Shown: piece by piece, positions 12,001 to 24,700 of the stretch
Position numbering within the stretch: position 1 is the first letter of the stretch
Layout: each line of letters begins with the position of its first letter
Source of the DNA: Septoria linicola
Taxonomy: Eukaryota > Ascomycota > Dothideomycetes > Mycosphaerellales > Mycosphaerellaceae
Assembly: GCA_024114885.1 (NCBI GenBank)
Contig: CP099425.1
Location: 1,302,001 to 1,366,000, forward strand
Length of the DNA stretch: 64,000 nucleotides
Reading direction: 5' to 3'
Program-made: the position numbers and the translations under genes
The notes under the pieces: generated by a model
Databases searched by the model: none
What the model was told of the DNA's origin: nothing
Seen by the model: the letters and a program-made list of their open reading frames with translations, nothing else

Positions 12001-15000
12001 TTCCAGGTTCAAAGTCGTCCAGCGTGTCATGAGCTGTGCATGTTCGGATCTCTCGCCTCAGCCTCTCATACCGCCCAAGTCCAAGGACGCGGTTGCGGGC
12101 CTGCAGACTGCACTTTCGTCCTTTATACTCATGCCAACTGACGATGAAGATCGATTCAAGTTCAGCCATGATCGCTACATCGCTGCGGCAGATTCAATAT
12201 GCGACGAGTACGTGCGTGAGGAGATGCACTACGTGGTGGGCACGTCACTGATGAAACATTACCCTTATGATCCAGTAACGCAGCCGACCAAGGACCTGTT
12301 CGACCAAGCACGACATATGTGCGAGGGTATCGAGGCCATCAAGCGACGCGTGAGCAAGAAGACGGCATATCGCGAGCTGCTCTACCAGGCTGCCGAGACA
12401 GCCAGAGAGTCGGGTGCGCGTAAGTCAGGCCTGGATTATTTCAGAGCGTGCCTTGAGCTCTTGCCCGAGAATCCATGGGACGATCAGACGGGTGACGCCA
12501 GCTATGCCGAGACGCTCTCTTTGTACGTACGCTCCGCCGAAGCGTTCTGGTATGACGGCGACTACGATGAGGCTTCCAAATTGATTGAGGCGATCTTCAG
12601 GTATGCGCATGATGCGACGGACAAGGCGCCTGCGGCTATTATCATGAGTCGCATGTATGTGCAGAAAGGCGACAGTCAAAAGGCGTTCCACGGACTGAAG
12701 AATGCACTCTCCGAACTTGGCCTCAATGTGGAAGACGCTTCGTTGGAACAATGTGATGAGGAGTTCCAGGCTCTCGTGCCCCATCTCCAGGAAGTCTCTG
12801 TCAACTTCACGGGCGTAAATCCGGGGCAGATCGATAAGGGACTAACCACACTCGGTGCATTGTTGACAGAGTTGCAGTCGTCCGCATACTGGACAGACCA
12901 TGTGCTGTTCTACAAGGCCACGCTGACGATCCTTCGACTCTACCTCGACCAAGAATTGTTTGCACAGTCCGCGCTTGGCTTCGTCAACATTGCAGCTATC
13001 TGTGTTTGGCGATTCAGCATGGTCCACCTAGCCATGGAGCTGGGAAACCAGGCTCGCCAGATACTAGAATTCTTCGACTCGGAGTACTACACGATAGGTC
13101 GGGCATTGACGCTGTACTCAGCTTTCCTCGGACACATCCAATGGGACTTCCGGGAGAACTTCCACTTCCTTAGCAGAGGCTTGGAAGCTGCTTCCACGGC
13201 TGGAGACAAGATCTTACATCTTCTCAACACTGGTATCATGGCGGCCTACCGCCTCTGGGCATCAGACAATGTTGCCGACATAGAATCGCATATCGCATCC
13301 GTGGGCGACGAATTCCCGGAGTGGCCGGAGAACCTTCGAGGCGGCGTTTTTCTCATGGGCGTTCGACAATATGCTCGTGCACTTGCTGGCAAGACGTACA
13401 ACAAGTCCGCCTCAGATGTTCTGACAGACTCGAATCATTCGAGCAGTGCATATCACAAATTCGTCAAGGCTAATGCCTCAAATCCGGAACGACCACTATC
13501 CATCTACATGACATATCAGTTGATAGCCATGTACCGTTTTGGCCACTACAAGGAGGCTCTGGAATTTGGGGAAAGGCTCATGCCGATGACTGAAGGTCTC
13601 CTGAGTATGCGCTATCGGTACTCTGCCATGTTCTATCTTGCGCTAGCCATGATCGCGTCCATACGCGAGGATCCAGATCGGCCTGACAAACAAGCCCTAT
13701 TGGACCGCATTGCGCAATATCGTGCACAGTGCGAGATCGCTGCAAGTGTCAATGACGCCAACTATGTGACCTACTTGACGCTTCTCGACGCCGAGGTCGC
13801 AGATATCAACCTCGATTGGGGTAATGTGCTCGGGCACTACGAGAAGGCTGTGAACCATGCTTCGGTATCTAATGCGACCCTTGATGAGGCTCTCGCACTC
13901 GAGCACTACGCAGATTGGCTGGTACGCCGGGGCGCTGCCAGGCCCGCGCGTGGCATCTTGCTTGACGCCATTTCCGCATACCGCCGTATTGGTGCATTTG
14001 GCAAAGCAGATCATCTCAAAGACAAATACGAGTACCTGCTCTATGGAACTAGGAGTCTAACAAACATCGATGTCGGCACGCAGACTGTGAGCGATGCCTC
14101 TGCTGACCCATCGTGTTCGTACAAGCTTGAGAGAATGGCCAGCCATCAAGCAGACCAATCTCATGCAGATCGCACTGAAGAATGGCTTGAGCCTGCTCCG
14201 ACACATCACGAGACACAATCTGGGAACAAGGAGCCACCTGCAGCACTCTCGTTAGCTGTTGGGTTGGATATGATCGACCTCGCAGGCATACTAGAGTCTA
14301 GTCAGCTGCTGTCATCCGAGTTGGATGTTGATCGACTGCTTCGGCAGCTGACAGATATCATCGTGGACTCCACTGGTGCAGAGTTGGTCGGCTTAGTCGT
14401 GGAGAACGATCAAGGCGAATGGTGTGTTGCATCTGTGGGGACGCCAGATAATATCGAGGCCCCAGAGATGGGCATCCCTCTCGAGAGTGTCGATGACCCG
14501 ATCGCCAAGCAGGTCACAAAATATGTTCTGCGCTTCAAGGAGCAGGTCTTCCTCCGACAAGTGCTTGACGACGAGCGATTCTCGAACGTGCCCGACTCGT
14601 GGCTGGAGCAGAATCCAGATGGAGCGAGCATGATCTCGATACCGATCCTTCACGGAGAAAACGCACTGCTTGGCAGCCTTTACTGTCAGGCACCCCCAAA
14701 CACCTTCACGGAGCGGACTGTGACATTAATGAAGCTCCTCGTAAATCAAATAGCAATATCGATCGCCAATGCTTTGCTCTTCAAGCGATCGGAACGAGTT
14801 TCAGCTAGCAATGCCAGCATGCTGATCGTGCAGAAGCAAGCACTCGCGCAAGCACAAGAGCAAGAGAAGAAAGCCAAGGCTGCCGAAGCAGAGGCCAAGG
14901 AGATGGTCCGACTCAAGGACGAAGCTGCAAAGGCAAAGTCTATGTTCCTTGCCAATGTCTCGCATGAATTGAGAACCCCACTCAATGGTGTTATCGGAAT

Positions 15001-16723
15001 GTCCGAGATGTTAAAGTCCACGACTCTTACTCAAGAACAAGAAGAGCATGCCGATAGCATTCGAGTGTGTGCAGATACGTTGCTTAGTGTGATCAACGAT
15101 ATCTTGGACTTCTCGAAGCTGGAGGCCGGAAAGATGCAAGTTTTCAGTGTACCCCTCAGTTTGACTGAGACCATTACAGAGGTCGTGAGAGCTCTGTCAT
15201 ACACAAATATTGAGCGGAACTTAGAAACTCGGACCGAACTGGCTCTAGACAAGGACCTTGTAGTCATGGGCGATCCGGTCAGATTGCATCAGATACTGAT
15301 GAATCTGATGTCGAACGCCTACAAGTTTACTGCACGAGGCAGTGTTACTGTCAGTGCCAAGGTCGACTGGGAAGATGAGCACTATATCAAGGTCACAACA
15401 TCAGTCACGGATACTGGCATCGGCATTTCTGCGGAGCAGCAGAAGAAGCTGTTCTTACCATTTTCACAGGCGGATTCCAGTACCGCCCGTAGCTACGGTG
15501 GCACAGGCCTAGGGCTGTCGATTTGCAAAGCGATTCTCGAAAATGTCATGAAGGGTCACATCTGGCTGGAGAGCACTCCCGATGTTGGCACAACCGTGGC
15601 TTTCAGCCTGACATTCAAAAAGGTACACGCAGGGAGCGAAGGTACCGGGACGACGCCTCATGGACGCGAGGCAGATCCGATGGCTATATTCACACCTTCA
15701 GCCGCTGATGACGGACCTGGCGGCAGAGCTGTCGTCAGTCTGCAAGGCATCCCTCGAGATCAGCTCAAGGTCTGTATTGCCGAGGACAATCCGATCAATC
15801 AGAAGATTGCGATCAATTTCGTGAAGAAGCTTGGCTTCAATTGTGAGGCTTATGGCGATGGACAACAAGCTGTGGATGCCTTAGCGCGCGCTTCGGCTGA
15901 CAATCACCCTTTTCATCTTGTCCTTATGGATGTCCAAATGCCTGTGCTCGATGGCTACAATGCCACTAGGGAGATTCGCAAGCACGAAGATCCACGAGTC
16001 AAGGATGTATTAGTCATCGCTATGACGGCGTCTGCCATTCGTGGAGATCGCGAGAAGTGTCTCGAAGCTGGAATGGACAACTATCTGGCCAAACCAGTCA
16101 GGGCGGATACTTTGAAACAGATGCTGGAAAGCTATCTCCATCAACCAACGAAAGCCATACCTAATCTTCAAGACGAGGCCAACAGACTCGTTTCGAACGT
16201 AGAGAAAGAGGAAGCGACACGGGAAGACAAACTTGCCAAGGAGAACGTCGGCTTCCGACATCAAGTCCAAAGGAACGGCGTCGTCGCTGGAGCTGGCCTC
16301 GCCGAGAATCTGAAGGTCCCAGCAGAACGACCACGCAGCTCCCAGCGAGGAGGCACAGTCGTGCATCTTACGCCGGAAGAGATGGCCAAGAAACCACTCG
16401 CGCAGACGCAGATGAAAGAGCAGCTGAAGGTCGTCGAGCAGCAGATCAAAGAGTTGCAGAGTCGCCCGTCCCGAGCTGCGAGACCTGGACTAGGCGGCAG
16501 ATCTGTCACCAACTCTAGCGCTGGCAGCCCTGCGCCGCTGGGCAGGACCATTTCAGGAAGCTCAATCGGCAGCAGCGCTGGTGCAGGATCGAGGCCTGTG
16601 CCGAGAAGTACACCCCTTCGCGCGAATGGCGAGGAAGAGGAAGAAGATGATGATGAGGAACAAGACGATGACGGCCCGAGCAACGAGGCAGGTGCCGGAA
16701 AGCAAACACGAGGCCGACAGTAG
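9064..16723 (+). CDS. Group X hybrid histidine kinase (pseudokinase + AAA ATPase + GAF + HK + receiver)
   Basis: Four exons, 9064..10094, 10163..11555, 11615..11889 and 12007..16723, encode 2471 residues. Order: a Ser/Thr-kinase-like domain (about 100-345); a P-loop ATPase domain with GQTGCGKS near 575; a long helical region; GAF near 1650-1800; a dimerisation H-box SHELRTPLNG near 1880; HATPase with N-box NLMSNAYKF and GTGLGLSI; and a receiver (about 2153-2285) with acidic EDN, phosphoacceptor MDVQMP and KPV. The tail is Ala/Ser-rich, ending in an acidic run. This order is that of fungal group X kinases, such as S. pombe Mak2/Mak3, which feed peroxide and other stress signals through a phosphorelay to response regulators. 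The kinase-like domain has HGEIRGD and NFG where active kinases have HRDxKxxN and DFG, so it is probably catalytically inactive. Splice phases all match. Confidence 0.95.
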
Positions 16724-17508
16724 ATCTATTCGGCCTACAGTACTTTTTTCTGAGAGATGGAGATTACAGTGCATCAGAGCATACGGTCAGCCGAGGATTT
16801 TCTGGGAAAGCGAATGGCGCTACATGGGGTTCTGCTTGTTGGAAAGCTACTGTAATGCTGCTCTACTTCGGGCTAGCGAGAAGTTCTAGATCGAGTGATG
16901 ATATGAGATATGATTCTGTGCAAAGCACTATTCATTAGCTGAGTCGTTTCGTTCTTCCAGTACGGTCCACATCTTGACGTCGCCGCTTCTGCACACTTTT
17001 TCGCTTTCACTGTCGTAAGGACGCCGGAGACAGGCCAACACTAGTACGAATTGCAGTAGGCGAATCCAGAAACCATGGAAAACAGAAAAAGCTGATACGG
17101 ATAATTCGAGCGTACAGATTGCCAATTCTTGATGATAGAGCTGAAAGCTTGCAAACAAAGTACCAGAGTCGTCAGCATGGCCCGATAAATGTGGTAGATT
17201 GATGCACTCCCCCCAGCCATCATCGTCGCCGTCCCACATGTTTTTGCTGACAACCCTAAGCGAACTCTGGCAGGACTGGGACCCATGAGGCCCCCTCTGT
17301 CCTAGAAGCCGCACCTGCCACCGGTATGATAAGAAGACGTATGGACGCTCCAAATATAAGTCAGAACGACAAGAACGAAGACACACGTAGATGATACGTT
17401 TGCGAAGAGGCAGTGAAGTTGTTGTTGATGTTCATTTCTCGTTTTCATATATAGGCCATTGATCACATGCCGGCATGCTCAGATACCTTTCCTCATAGCC
17501 TGAGCATC
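16724..17508. other. Intergenic between two convergent genes
   Basis: This is the 3' flank of the histidine kinase and of the carboxypeptidase gene. A 152-codon minus-strand frame lacks an ATG start and any known domain. I see no feature I can support. Confidence 0.5.
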
Positions 17509-18841
17509 TCAGATGCCCGCAAGCAAGACTCTTACACCAGCCAAGACCTCCTCACCAGTAGGTCTGATCTGAGCGGGTGGCAGCACGAAGCCGCGCTCAC
17601 CCTTGTCTCTGAGCTCAAAAGTGTAGGCGTAATCAGCACCTGCAATGTCAAAAGCGTAGTCGACGCTAGAGCCGGTAGTTGGGTAGAGAGTAGCGCCAGA
17701 AGGTCCGGTGGTGTATTGCGTTCCATAGACAGCGCGGATAGCAGCTGCGGCGCGGTTGGCGAGGTTAACTTGGGTGGCGGAGTTGGCTGGGACGTTGGCG
17801 GTGTAGCCGTATGGTGAGAGGAGGTAGTTGCCGTAGCTGTGGAAGTCGAGGTACTGAGCAATGTTCTGACGATCAGAGACGGACTTCAACTGAGCTACGA
17901 GGGCCTTGTTCTCTGGTGTGTCACCAGCTGATCTACCCTTGTAGGTCTGAGCGCATGGGTCGGTCGAGGCTCCGTTCGGGTCACCAGTCCACTGGTATGG
18001 CCAGTTGCGGTTGATGTCGGTGCCGTAGCAGAGGCGACCGGTAAGGTTGGGGCCAGGAGCACGGTTCTTGCGCCAGCTGCAAGTTTGTTAGTCGTGTATC
18101 AATGACGACCTGAAGTTGATGGTACACTTACAGTCTGTCTGTGGTCTGGGAGTAGACAAATCCGTCAGGGTTGACGACGGGCAGGATGTAGAGATCGAAC
18201 TTGTCCAGAATGGATGTATATGCTGGGTCTCCTCGCTTGTAACCGGCAACGATGCTCGCAGCCAGAAACTCAACAGTCATGGTGGAGATCCACTCACGAG
18301 CGTGCACAGTCCCGTGCCAGACCAGTGCAGACTTCTGAGTGCCAGTGTTGTTGCCAAACAGCTTGACACCGAAGATTTCGCGGTTCTGGAATGATGTACC
18401 AGCAGTGAAGCGCTGAGAGTTTCTAGGAAAGCCAGCAACCATATCACGCCAGTATTGAACGTGCTCGGCGTATGAGTGGTATGCATTGAACCAGGTGGAC
18501 TCTGGGCCCTGAGCTCCAGCTTGTCTCCTGGAGACGGTGGTGAGACCTGCAGCTTCCTTGGCAATATCCGCACCAAGATCTGCGTGCATGGTTTTGTAGT
18601 TCAGGCCAAGTGCTTCGAATTGCTCAATCGCATCGGGAGCGATGGAGATATCGACGTGATCTGCGGTCCTCAAGTTCCACTGCTCGAAGTTGAGAGCAGA
18701 TAGCTTCTCCAGAACACTTGCATCGTCACCAGCAGTGGCGATTCTGTATACACGGTAGCCATCGTAGCTGACAGCCTCCTCGCGGGGCAGGACTGAGGCT
18801 AGCGCCAAAGGCGCCAGAGATAATAGACGAAGAATGAACAT
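17509..18841 (-). CDS. Secreted metallocarboxypeptidase, M14A family
   Basis: Two exons, 18132..18841 and 17509..18076, encode 425 residues. The chosen ATG gives a good signal peptide (MFILRLLSLAPLALA). It is followed by an activation propeptide of about 90 residues and the peptidase domain. Zinc ligands are visible: HxxE within HGTVHAREW near 170 and the second His in FHSYG near 313. The substrate-binding NRNW segment begins exon 2, and the general-base Glu is in FELRDKG near 390. M14A enzymes remove C-terminal residues from peptides, and fungal secreted forms act in extracellular protein digestion. The donor GTAAGT and acceptor TTGCAG join in phase 2 to restore a continuous Leu-Trp-Arg-Lys. 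Nothing in the sequence suggests inactivation. Confidence 0.95.
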
Positions 18842-20109
18842 CGTGGCCAGTAAATGGGACTTGTTGGTGAGCACGAGATCTGTTCCCCGAAGTGCAGAGA
18901 CTTGACAATACCTTATAGCTCTTCAGAACAGCTCCATGATCGGCACAACAGCAGAGATGGGCAGCTGCCCGGTCGGCCTAAAATCACATAGCAGACTGTT
19001 CGATCGTGTTGTGTCTTGTCTCCTCCCTGATTGAGATGAGATTGACCAGCGAACAGCTGATAGCACTAGAAGCATATGCGCCAAGTGCACATAGAAGATC
19101 TCACTGTCAAGGTCACAATATTGATCTGCAGCATTATTCGCCATGTCTCGAGCTCAATTGGTGGGTTTGGAAAGTAGCTTGTAAAGTGTGGCTGCTGCGG
19201 AGTCTTGGGTGCGGTCGAAGCTGTGTTGATCCTTCTTGGTACCAAGAGATCTAAGGCGTTTGTGGCAGGTGATGGGAGCACCAAGCATTTCTCCAAACCA
19301 ATAAGCAGATGTGCCTCGGACGGCGTTATTGACCTGCCGAGAGAGCGGTATACTCCAGCTTGCAACACATGTTGCTGTGTGTACCGACTTGCCACACTGG
19401 GAATCGCTTCTCGCGTCGCAGGCGACCTTGCAGGGGCTGGGTTGAGGGCAGTCCGAGAGACATCAGAAGGTGTATCACCACGTTGCCAGTATATGCCGCA
19501 TACAGGTCCGCTTCACGGGAGGAGGTGGCTTTGATAATGTTTCGCATCATCTGATGCTTGATGAACTCGGGCAGAGACCTCGAGTTGCAGGACGCGAAAC
19601 AGCAATGTTTGGAAGGGACAGGGCCTTGGCACGTCCGGAAACTTGGTGACCTCAGGTCTACTTCTATCTTAGTCGACGCAATCAATGTCTGGGAGACTCA
19701 AATGTGCGTTTTCGCTGCACCATCATTCACGCTACTCTGCCAAGTTGATCGCAAGCAAAGGCAAGCTCATCTCTGACACGTGCCACTGTAGCATGCTGGG
19801 CATAGCTGCGAAGTGCGATGGCGGACCAGATGCAGGCACAGTAAGAGCCGACAGCAGGCAACCAGAGGTCAACGGGTGTAGCAAATGGAGTATCACGGAA
19901 CTGAGTCGCGAGAGACGGAAGATGATGCTAGCACACAGGTCTTGCTCTATTCTTACAGTATGTACATATACATATGATGGGGTATCTTGCTCCGTTTCGC
20001 CTAAGAAATGCTGTTCCTGCCAGACTCCACAGCGATGCACTGCACATGTGCGTCGTCAACCTCATTTATCATGCCTCTCGTTTATGCTGTTTTTGTGATC
20101 TTATGATGC
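18842..20109. other. Intergenic, 1.3 kb, no supported gene
   Basis: This is the promoter of the carboxypeptidase gene (left) and the 3' flank of CDC7 (right). Short frames on both strands look like random sequence. I see no repeat, RNA gene or element remnant. Confidence 0.5.
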
Positions 20110-21513
20110 TCATGGCTCCGCAACGCTCTCTTCGCTGCCATTTGTATCCATCTCATCAGACTCCAGCCTGAGCCAAGGGTGTTCGAGAGCCTCGGCCGCT
20201 GTCATGCGCTTGACAGGGTCGAGCTCGAGACAACCCTTCATGAAGTCAATGGCGTCGTGTTCTTCATCAGTGATCTGCTCGTCAGCCTCCCTCTTAGACC
20301 GGCCCGTGCACCACAGGATGATCTTCTCCCAATGATGACCGCCTTCGCTGATGGTCGGAATGTTGGTCTGCAGGACCTGGCCGTGCAAGAGTGCAGCATC
20401 CTTCATCTTCTTCTTGCCGAAGATGGCGCAAAGCTCGATGAAAGCATCAATGTCGTCTGCTGAGTGGAAGAAGGGAAAGCGCTTCGTGAGAAATGTGAGC
20501 AGGATGATGCCGACACTCCACACATCGATTACACACGTCTGAGCCGTGCACTTGAGAAGCACTTCGGGAGCTCGAAAACCACGAGTCCCTGCTCTGTTGG
20601 CTCGTCGAGAATGACGGGTGTCCTCCTTGGGATATGCAGGCTTAGGTGGCTGTTGACCATTCATCTGTGCGGACGCAATCGTGCTGGCATAGACTGAGTG
20701 ATCCACTCGATTCTGGCGTTTGGAGGGATCCCATTCGCATGCACAGGGCAAATGATCTGTGCCCTCACGCTCTGCCAGGCCGAAGTCGACCAGAACTCCT
20801 CGCTGCAGTGTGGGTGAGTAAAGAAAGTTCGTCGGCTTGATATCCCGATGAATGATCGAACACTCATGCACAGACTTGAGAGCGGTGAAGAGGCTGTGAA
20901 AGTACAGCCTCATATCAGAGAAACTCATTTCGCGGTAGTAGTCCCGGAAGTCCTTGTGTTGGAAGTATGGTAGGATGGCAATGACCTGATCGGCATCTCG
21001 GAAGGCAGTGATTAGAGGACACACGTTCTCGGAGTCCCTCAGATCATGTAAGAGCTCTAGTTCGTTCAGTATTCGCTGTGGAGACGATGTGACATAAATC
21101 TTCTTGATGGCAACATAGCGCGCCTTCTGGCGAATATTTGACGTGGACTTTGCCACGACATCCCCATTCTGGTTCTCTTTATCGGCGTCCAGGTCCCAGT
21201 CGTTCAGGTATTCGTCGTACAGCAGATCTTCAGCCTTGTACACAGTGGAGAAAGTGCCCTCGCCGATGCGATTGATCAACCGATAGCGTTTGGTGATGTT
21301 CTTGAAGCTGGCCTCAAACCTCTCGATATCATCCAGCACGACATCCTCGACTTGCTCCTGCTCGTCGTCGCTGATAGTCGCGCCACTTTCCTCAAGAGGA
21401 CCTCTGCTCTCGTCCATCACTTCTTCGGCGTCCTCCGTGGTCTCGTCGTAGTGTTCGGGCTCGTTGTGGTGAACGGCCACAGGCTCCTGGGTACGCCTGA
21501 CGGTGGTCGCCAT
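20110..21513 (-). CDS. CDC7: Cdc7-type Ser/Thr protein kinase (DDK catalytic subunit)
   Basis: Single exon, 467 residues from the ATG at 21513. Upstream in-frame codons run into the divergent gene and lack a better start. After an acidic 70-residue leader come the glycine loop GEGTFSTVY, the lysine in VAIKK, the catalytic loop HRDIKPTNFL, DFGLAE, a long kinase insert, then GTRGFRAPE and DVWSVGIILLTF. The insert between DFG and APE, the RAPE form and the size are those of Cdc7/Hsk1. With its Dbf4 partner it phosphorylates Mcm2 and Mcm4 to fire origins in the nucleus. The start codon is 241 bp from the divergent condensin gene, and the shared promoter holds three ACGCG cores. Confidence 0.95.
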   Translation of the reverse strand: MATTVRRTQEPVAVHHNEPEHYDETTEDAEEVMDESRGPLEESGATISDDEQEQVEDVVLDDIERFEASFKNITKRYRLINRIGEGTFSTVYKAEDLLYDEYLNDWDLDADKENQNGDVVAKSTSNIRQKARYVAIKKIYVTSSPQRILNELELLHDLRDSENVCPLITAFRDADQVIAILPYFQHKDFRDYYREMSFSDMRLYFHSLFTALKSVHECSIIHRDIKPTNFLYSPTLQRGVLVDFGLAEREGTDHLPCACEWDPSKRQNRVDHSVYASTIASAQMNGQQPPKPAYPKEDTRHSRRANRAGTRGFRAPEVLLKCTAQTCVIDVWSVGIILLTFLTKRFPFFHSADDIDAFIELCAIFGKKKMKDAALLHGQVLQTNIPTISEGGHHWEKIILWCTGRSKREADEQITDEEHDAIDFMKGCLELDPVKRMTAAEALEHPWLRLESDEMDTNGSEESVAEP

Positions 21514-21754
21514 GGCTGCCTCAAGTGTTCCTTCCCCAACGCGATAGGCACAGTCGGTGGTGGCAGTAACCGTGGGAAGCTCTTTCTTTCTCGTGTTCTC
21601 GTGTCGGGGTGGGACGCGCCGCGCGTGGAGTGAGGTCTTGGCAATAAACAAGTAAACAATCACTGGACGACGAACGACCACAACGACCACAACATTCCTG
21701 TGCCCTTGACACGGACTTTCTTGATCCTCGCGCAACGAGCGCATCTGCCTCATC
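21514..21754. promoter_or_regulatory. Bidirectional CDC7/CND1 promoter with MCB-like cores
   Basis: 241 bp separate the two divergent ATGs. ACGCG cores occur at 21539-21543 and 21614-21618, and the reverse form CGCGT at 21622-21626. About 0.5 would be expected by chance. This fits G1/S-type co-expression of a replication kinase and a chromosome condensation subunit; the regulatory role is inferred. Confidence 0.5.
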
Positions 21755-24700
21755 ATGGCCGGCTTCGTTGTAGGCGAAGCGCTGACGGCGTATCTGGACG
21801 ATCCGCATGCGATGCCGACACCAGAGGCGGCGGCCGAACTCGTCGAATGCGAAAATGACCCCGATGCCTTCTCGCCGGGCCTGATCAATGGCGTGCTTGA
21901 CGAGATCAGTGCTGCGGTGGGAGAGAATCCAGAAGCGATTCTTCAAGCAGGCCACTTGGACAGTCTGCAGTTCTTACTAAAGTGCGCGCCCACTATTTCT
22001 TCCGTCCAACGTTGTCAGCTACAAGCAAGCAAGAGTCACGGCACTAACAGCGAGCTTTTCGCTCTTTCCAGGCAGACTTCATATATCCTCCCTCAGTCCC
22101 TCGCTCGTGTCTTCGATCTCGTGATTAGTGGTCTGGGTGCAGAAGCAGAAATCGTGCATCAAGAGGACCAGGAAGAGCAGGATGAAGGCGCAGAGCCCGC
22201 ACAGCATAAGCAGATTCTCGAGATTTTTGCGTTTCTGCTGCAATGGTGCGTTGCAGCAGTGGAAGCGAAGAGCGCAGAGAAACCAGCAGGACCCGCGCGC
22301 GGAAAGGGCGTGAAAGGCGCAAAGAGTAAAGCAGCGCAGAAAGATGGCAACTGGGATCCCTCTTCCCAGCTTCAGACTGCGTTGGACACAATGGCCAAAG
22401 TCATGAAGCTGAAGCTGGCCAAGATCTTTGTGACGACGAGTGACCGCGACAACTTCATCAGCCTGTTCACGAGACCGACATACCAGATTCTGGAGAGCGA
22501 AACGAGAGTGAAAAGCACTGCAATTCGCATGCATGCCTTCAAAGTGCTATGCGTTGCGATCAAGCAACACGGACACGCGTACGGAGCTCAAACAAGCATC
22601 ATCCAGAACTTGACGTACTTCGAGCACCTGTCCGAGCCCATGGCCGAATTCCTCAACATCCTTGCCGAGCAATACGACTATCCACAACTGGCTGAAGAAG
22701 TGCTGAAAGAGCTGTCCAACAAGGAATTCAGTGAAAGCGACACGAAAGGACCAAAGTCTGTCTCGACGTTTGTCGCAAGGCTCTCAGAGCTGGCTCCTCG
22801 TGTCGTGCAGCGGCAGGTAACATACGTCGCGAAGTTGCTAGAGAGCAACAACTACACCCTGCGATGCGCCATTATCGAGGTCTGTGGTAACCTGATCATC
22901 TCACTGTCCAAGATGGACGAAAGTGAGCGTAAGGAGGAGCACAAGGGACAGATCAATGCTTTCTTCGAAGTGCTCGAGGAGCGCTTTTTGGATATCAACC
23001 CGTACTGCCGATGCAGGGCCATTCAGGTCTACGTGAAGTTGTGCGATCTTGAGACGAAATACCCCAAGCGCAGACAAAAGGCTGCTGAGCTTGCAACCCA
23101 AAGTCTGGAGGACAAATCATCGAACGTCCGCAAGAACGCAATTAAGCTACTTGCGAAGCTACTCGGCACGCATCCCTTTGCAGTCTTGCATGGTGGCCAA
23201 CTAAGCTTTGGCGAATGGAATCAGAGACTGGAGACGGTGGACAACGAACTCGCGGCTCTTAAACTACCAGCTGAGACCGGACTTGGCGAGCGCGACCCGA
23301 ATGAACAGACTGTCGATCAGAGCTTGCTGGACGATGTAACGAAGCTTGATCAGACAGAGAGGCCGCAGACGGAAGATGAAATGGAAGCGGCGTTCCGCAA
23401 AGCTCAAGAAGAAGCAGCGACCGCTGAAGCTATGAACAAATTGCAACTTACCAGGCGATATTACATTGAAGCGTTGCGTTTCATTGAAACGCTCCATGAA
23501 GCATCGCCGCATGTCGTCCGTTTGCTGTCGTCGAAGAACAAGAGCGAAGTGGTCGAAGCCATGGACTTCTTCGTCATGGCGGATGCGTACCATCTGGAGA
23601 CAGCCAAGCCTGGCATCAGGCGTATGCTAAAGCTGATCTGGACCAAGGGAAATAGCGATGAAGGCAAAGGCGTCCAGACACATCTTATAGAATGCTACAA
23701 GGGCCTCTTCTTCGCAGCACCAGGTAACTTCACGCCAAACGAAGCAGCAAACTATGTTGCGCGCAACATGCTGAGCTTGACATTTGGCTCAACGCCCGCC
23801 GAACTCACCAGTCTCGAGCAACTACTTGCAACTATGATGAGAGAGAAGGCGATCAACGAGCTCGTCATACAGAAGCTGTGGCAGGTTTACGGCGTCCAAA
23901 AGCGAGACATCTCGAAGTCGCAGCGCCGAGGTGCCATCATAGTGCTGGGAATGCTGGCAGTGGCCGACCCTGATATTGTGGTTCGGGAGATGGAAACATG
24001 TCTACGGATTGGACTTGGAGCAATCGGTCGCCGGGACCTTGTGCTCGCTCGCTATACGTGTGTTGCTTTGATGCGCATGACTAACAACAAGCATACTAAG
24101 GGCACAGAGGGCAAGCCAAACGTACGACTGCCTAATGACCACGCCGTTCTCGTCAGACTTGCCGACTTGCTTGCGATCGAGAGTGACAGCAAAGACTGGT
24201 ATGGCCTTGCTGAACAAGCCATCGGTGCCATCTACGCACTGTCGAAGCACCCCGATGTGCTATGCTCAGAGATCCTCAAGAGGAAGACAAAGGCCGCCTT
24301 CGCGCCGAGAAGGTCAGCATCACCTGCACTGAAGCAAGAGCCGAAGGAGGACAGGAGTCAACTCGACAACGATGGCGACGTAGAGATGAGTGAAATTCCT
24401 GAGCACGAGCCTGGCGAAAACGAGCCGGCAGAGACGCCAGGCCCGGAAAGAGCTGGCAACCAAGCTTTGGCACTATCACAATTGCTGTTTGCAGTTGGCC
24501 ACATCGCGCTGAAGCAGATAGTTCATCTCGAGCTTTGCGAGCAGGATTTCAAGCGTCGAAAAGCCGAAAAGGAGAAGGCTAATCCTACTCCGGCCAAGAA
24601 AACACCAGGCAGCCGGACTTCCTCTGGCAGAACAGCAGAGGAGAAGAGCAAGGCCGAGCAGGAAGCAGAGGACGAGCTTGACCTCATGGCCGGTACGAAC

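Noticed and set aside
11890..12006. Possible coding sequence between histidine kinase exons 3 and 4
   Set aside because: The 117-nt stretch has GTGAGT and TTCCAG ends, and splicing gives the correct phase, so it is an intron.
16928..17386. 152-codon minus-strand frame
   Set aside because: Starts with a non-ATG codon and has no domain; lies between convergent 3' ends.
22125..22534. Minus-strand frames opposite CND1
   Set aside because: Shadow of the coding strand with no independent signals.
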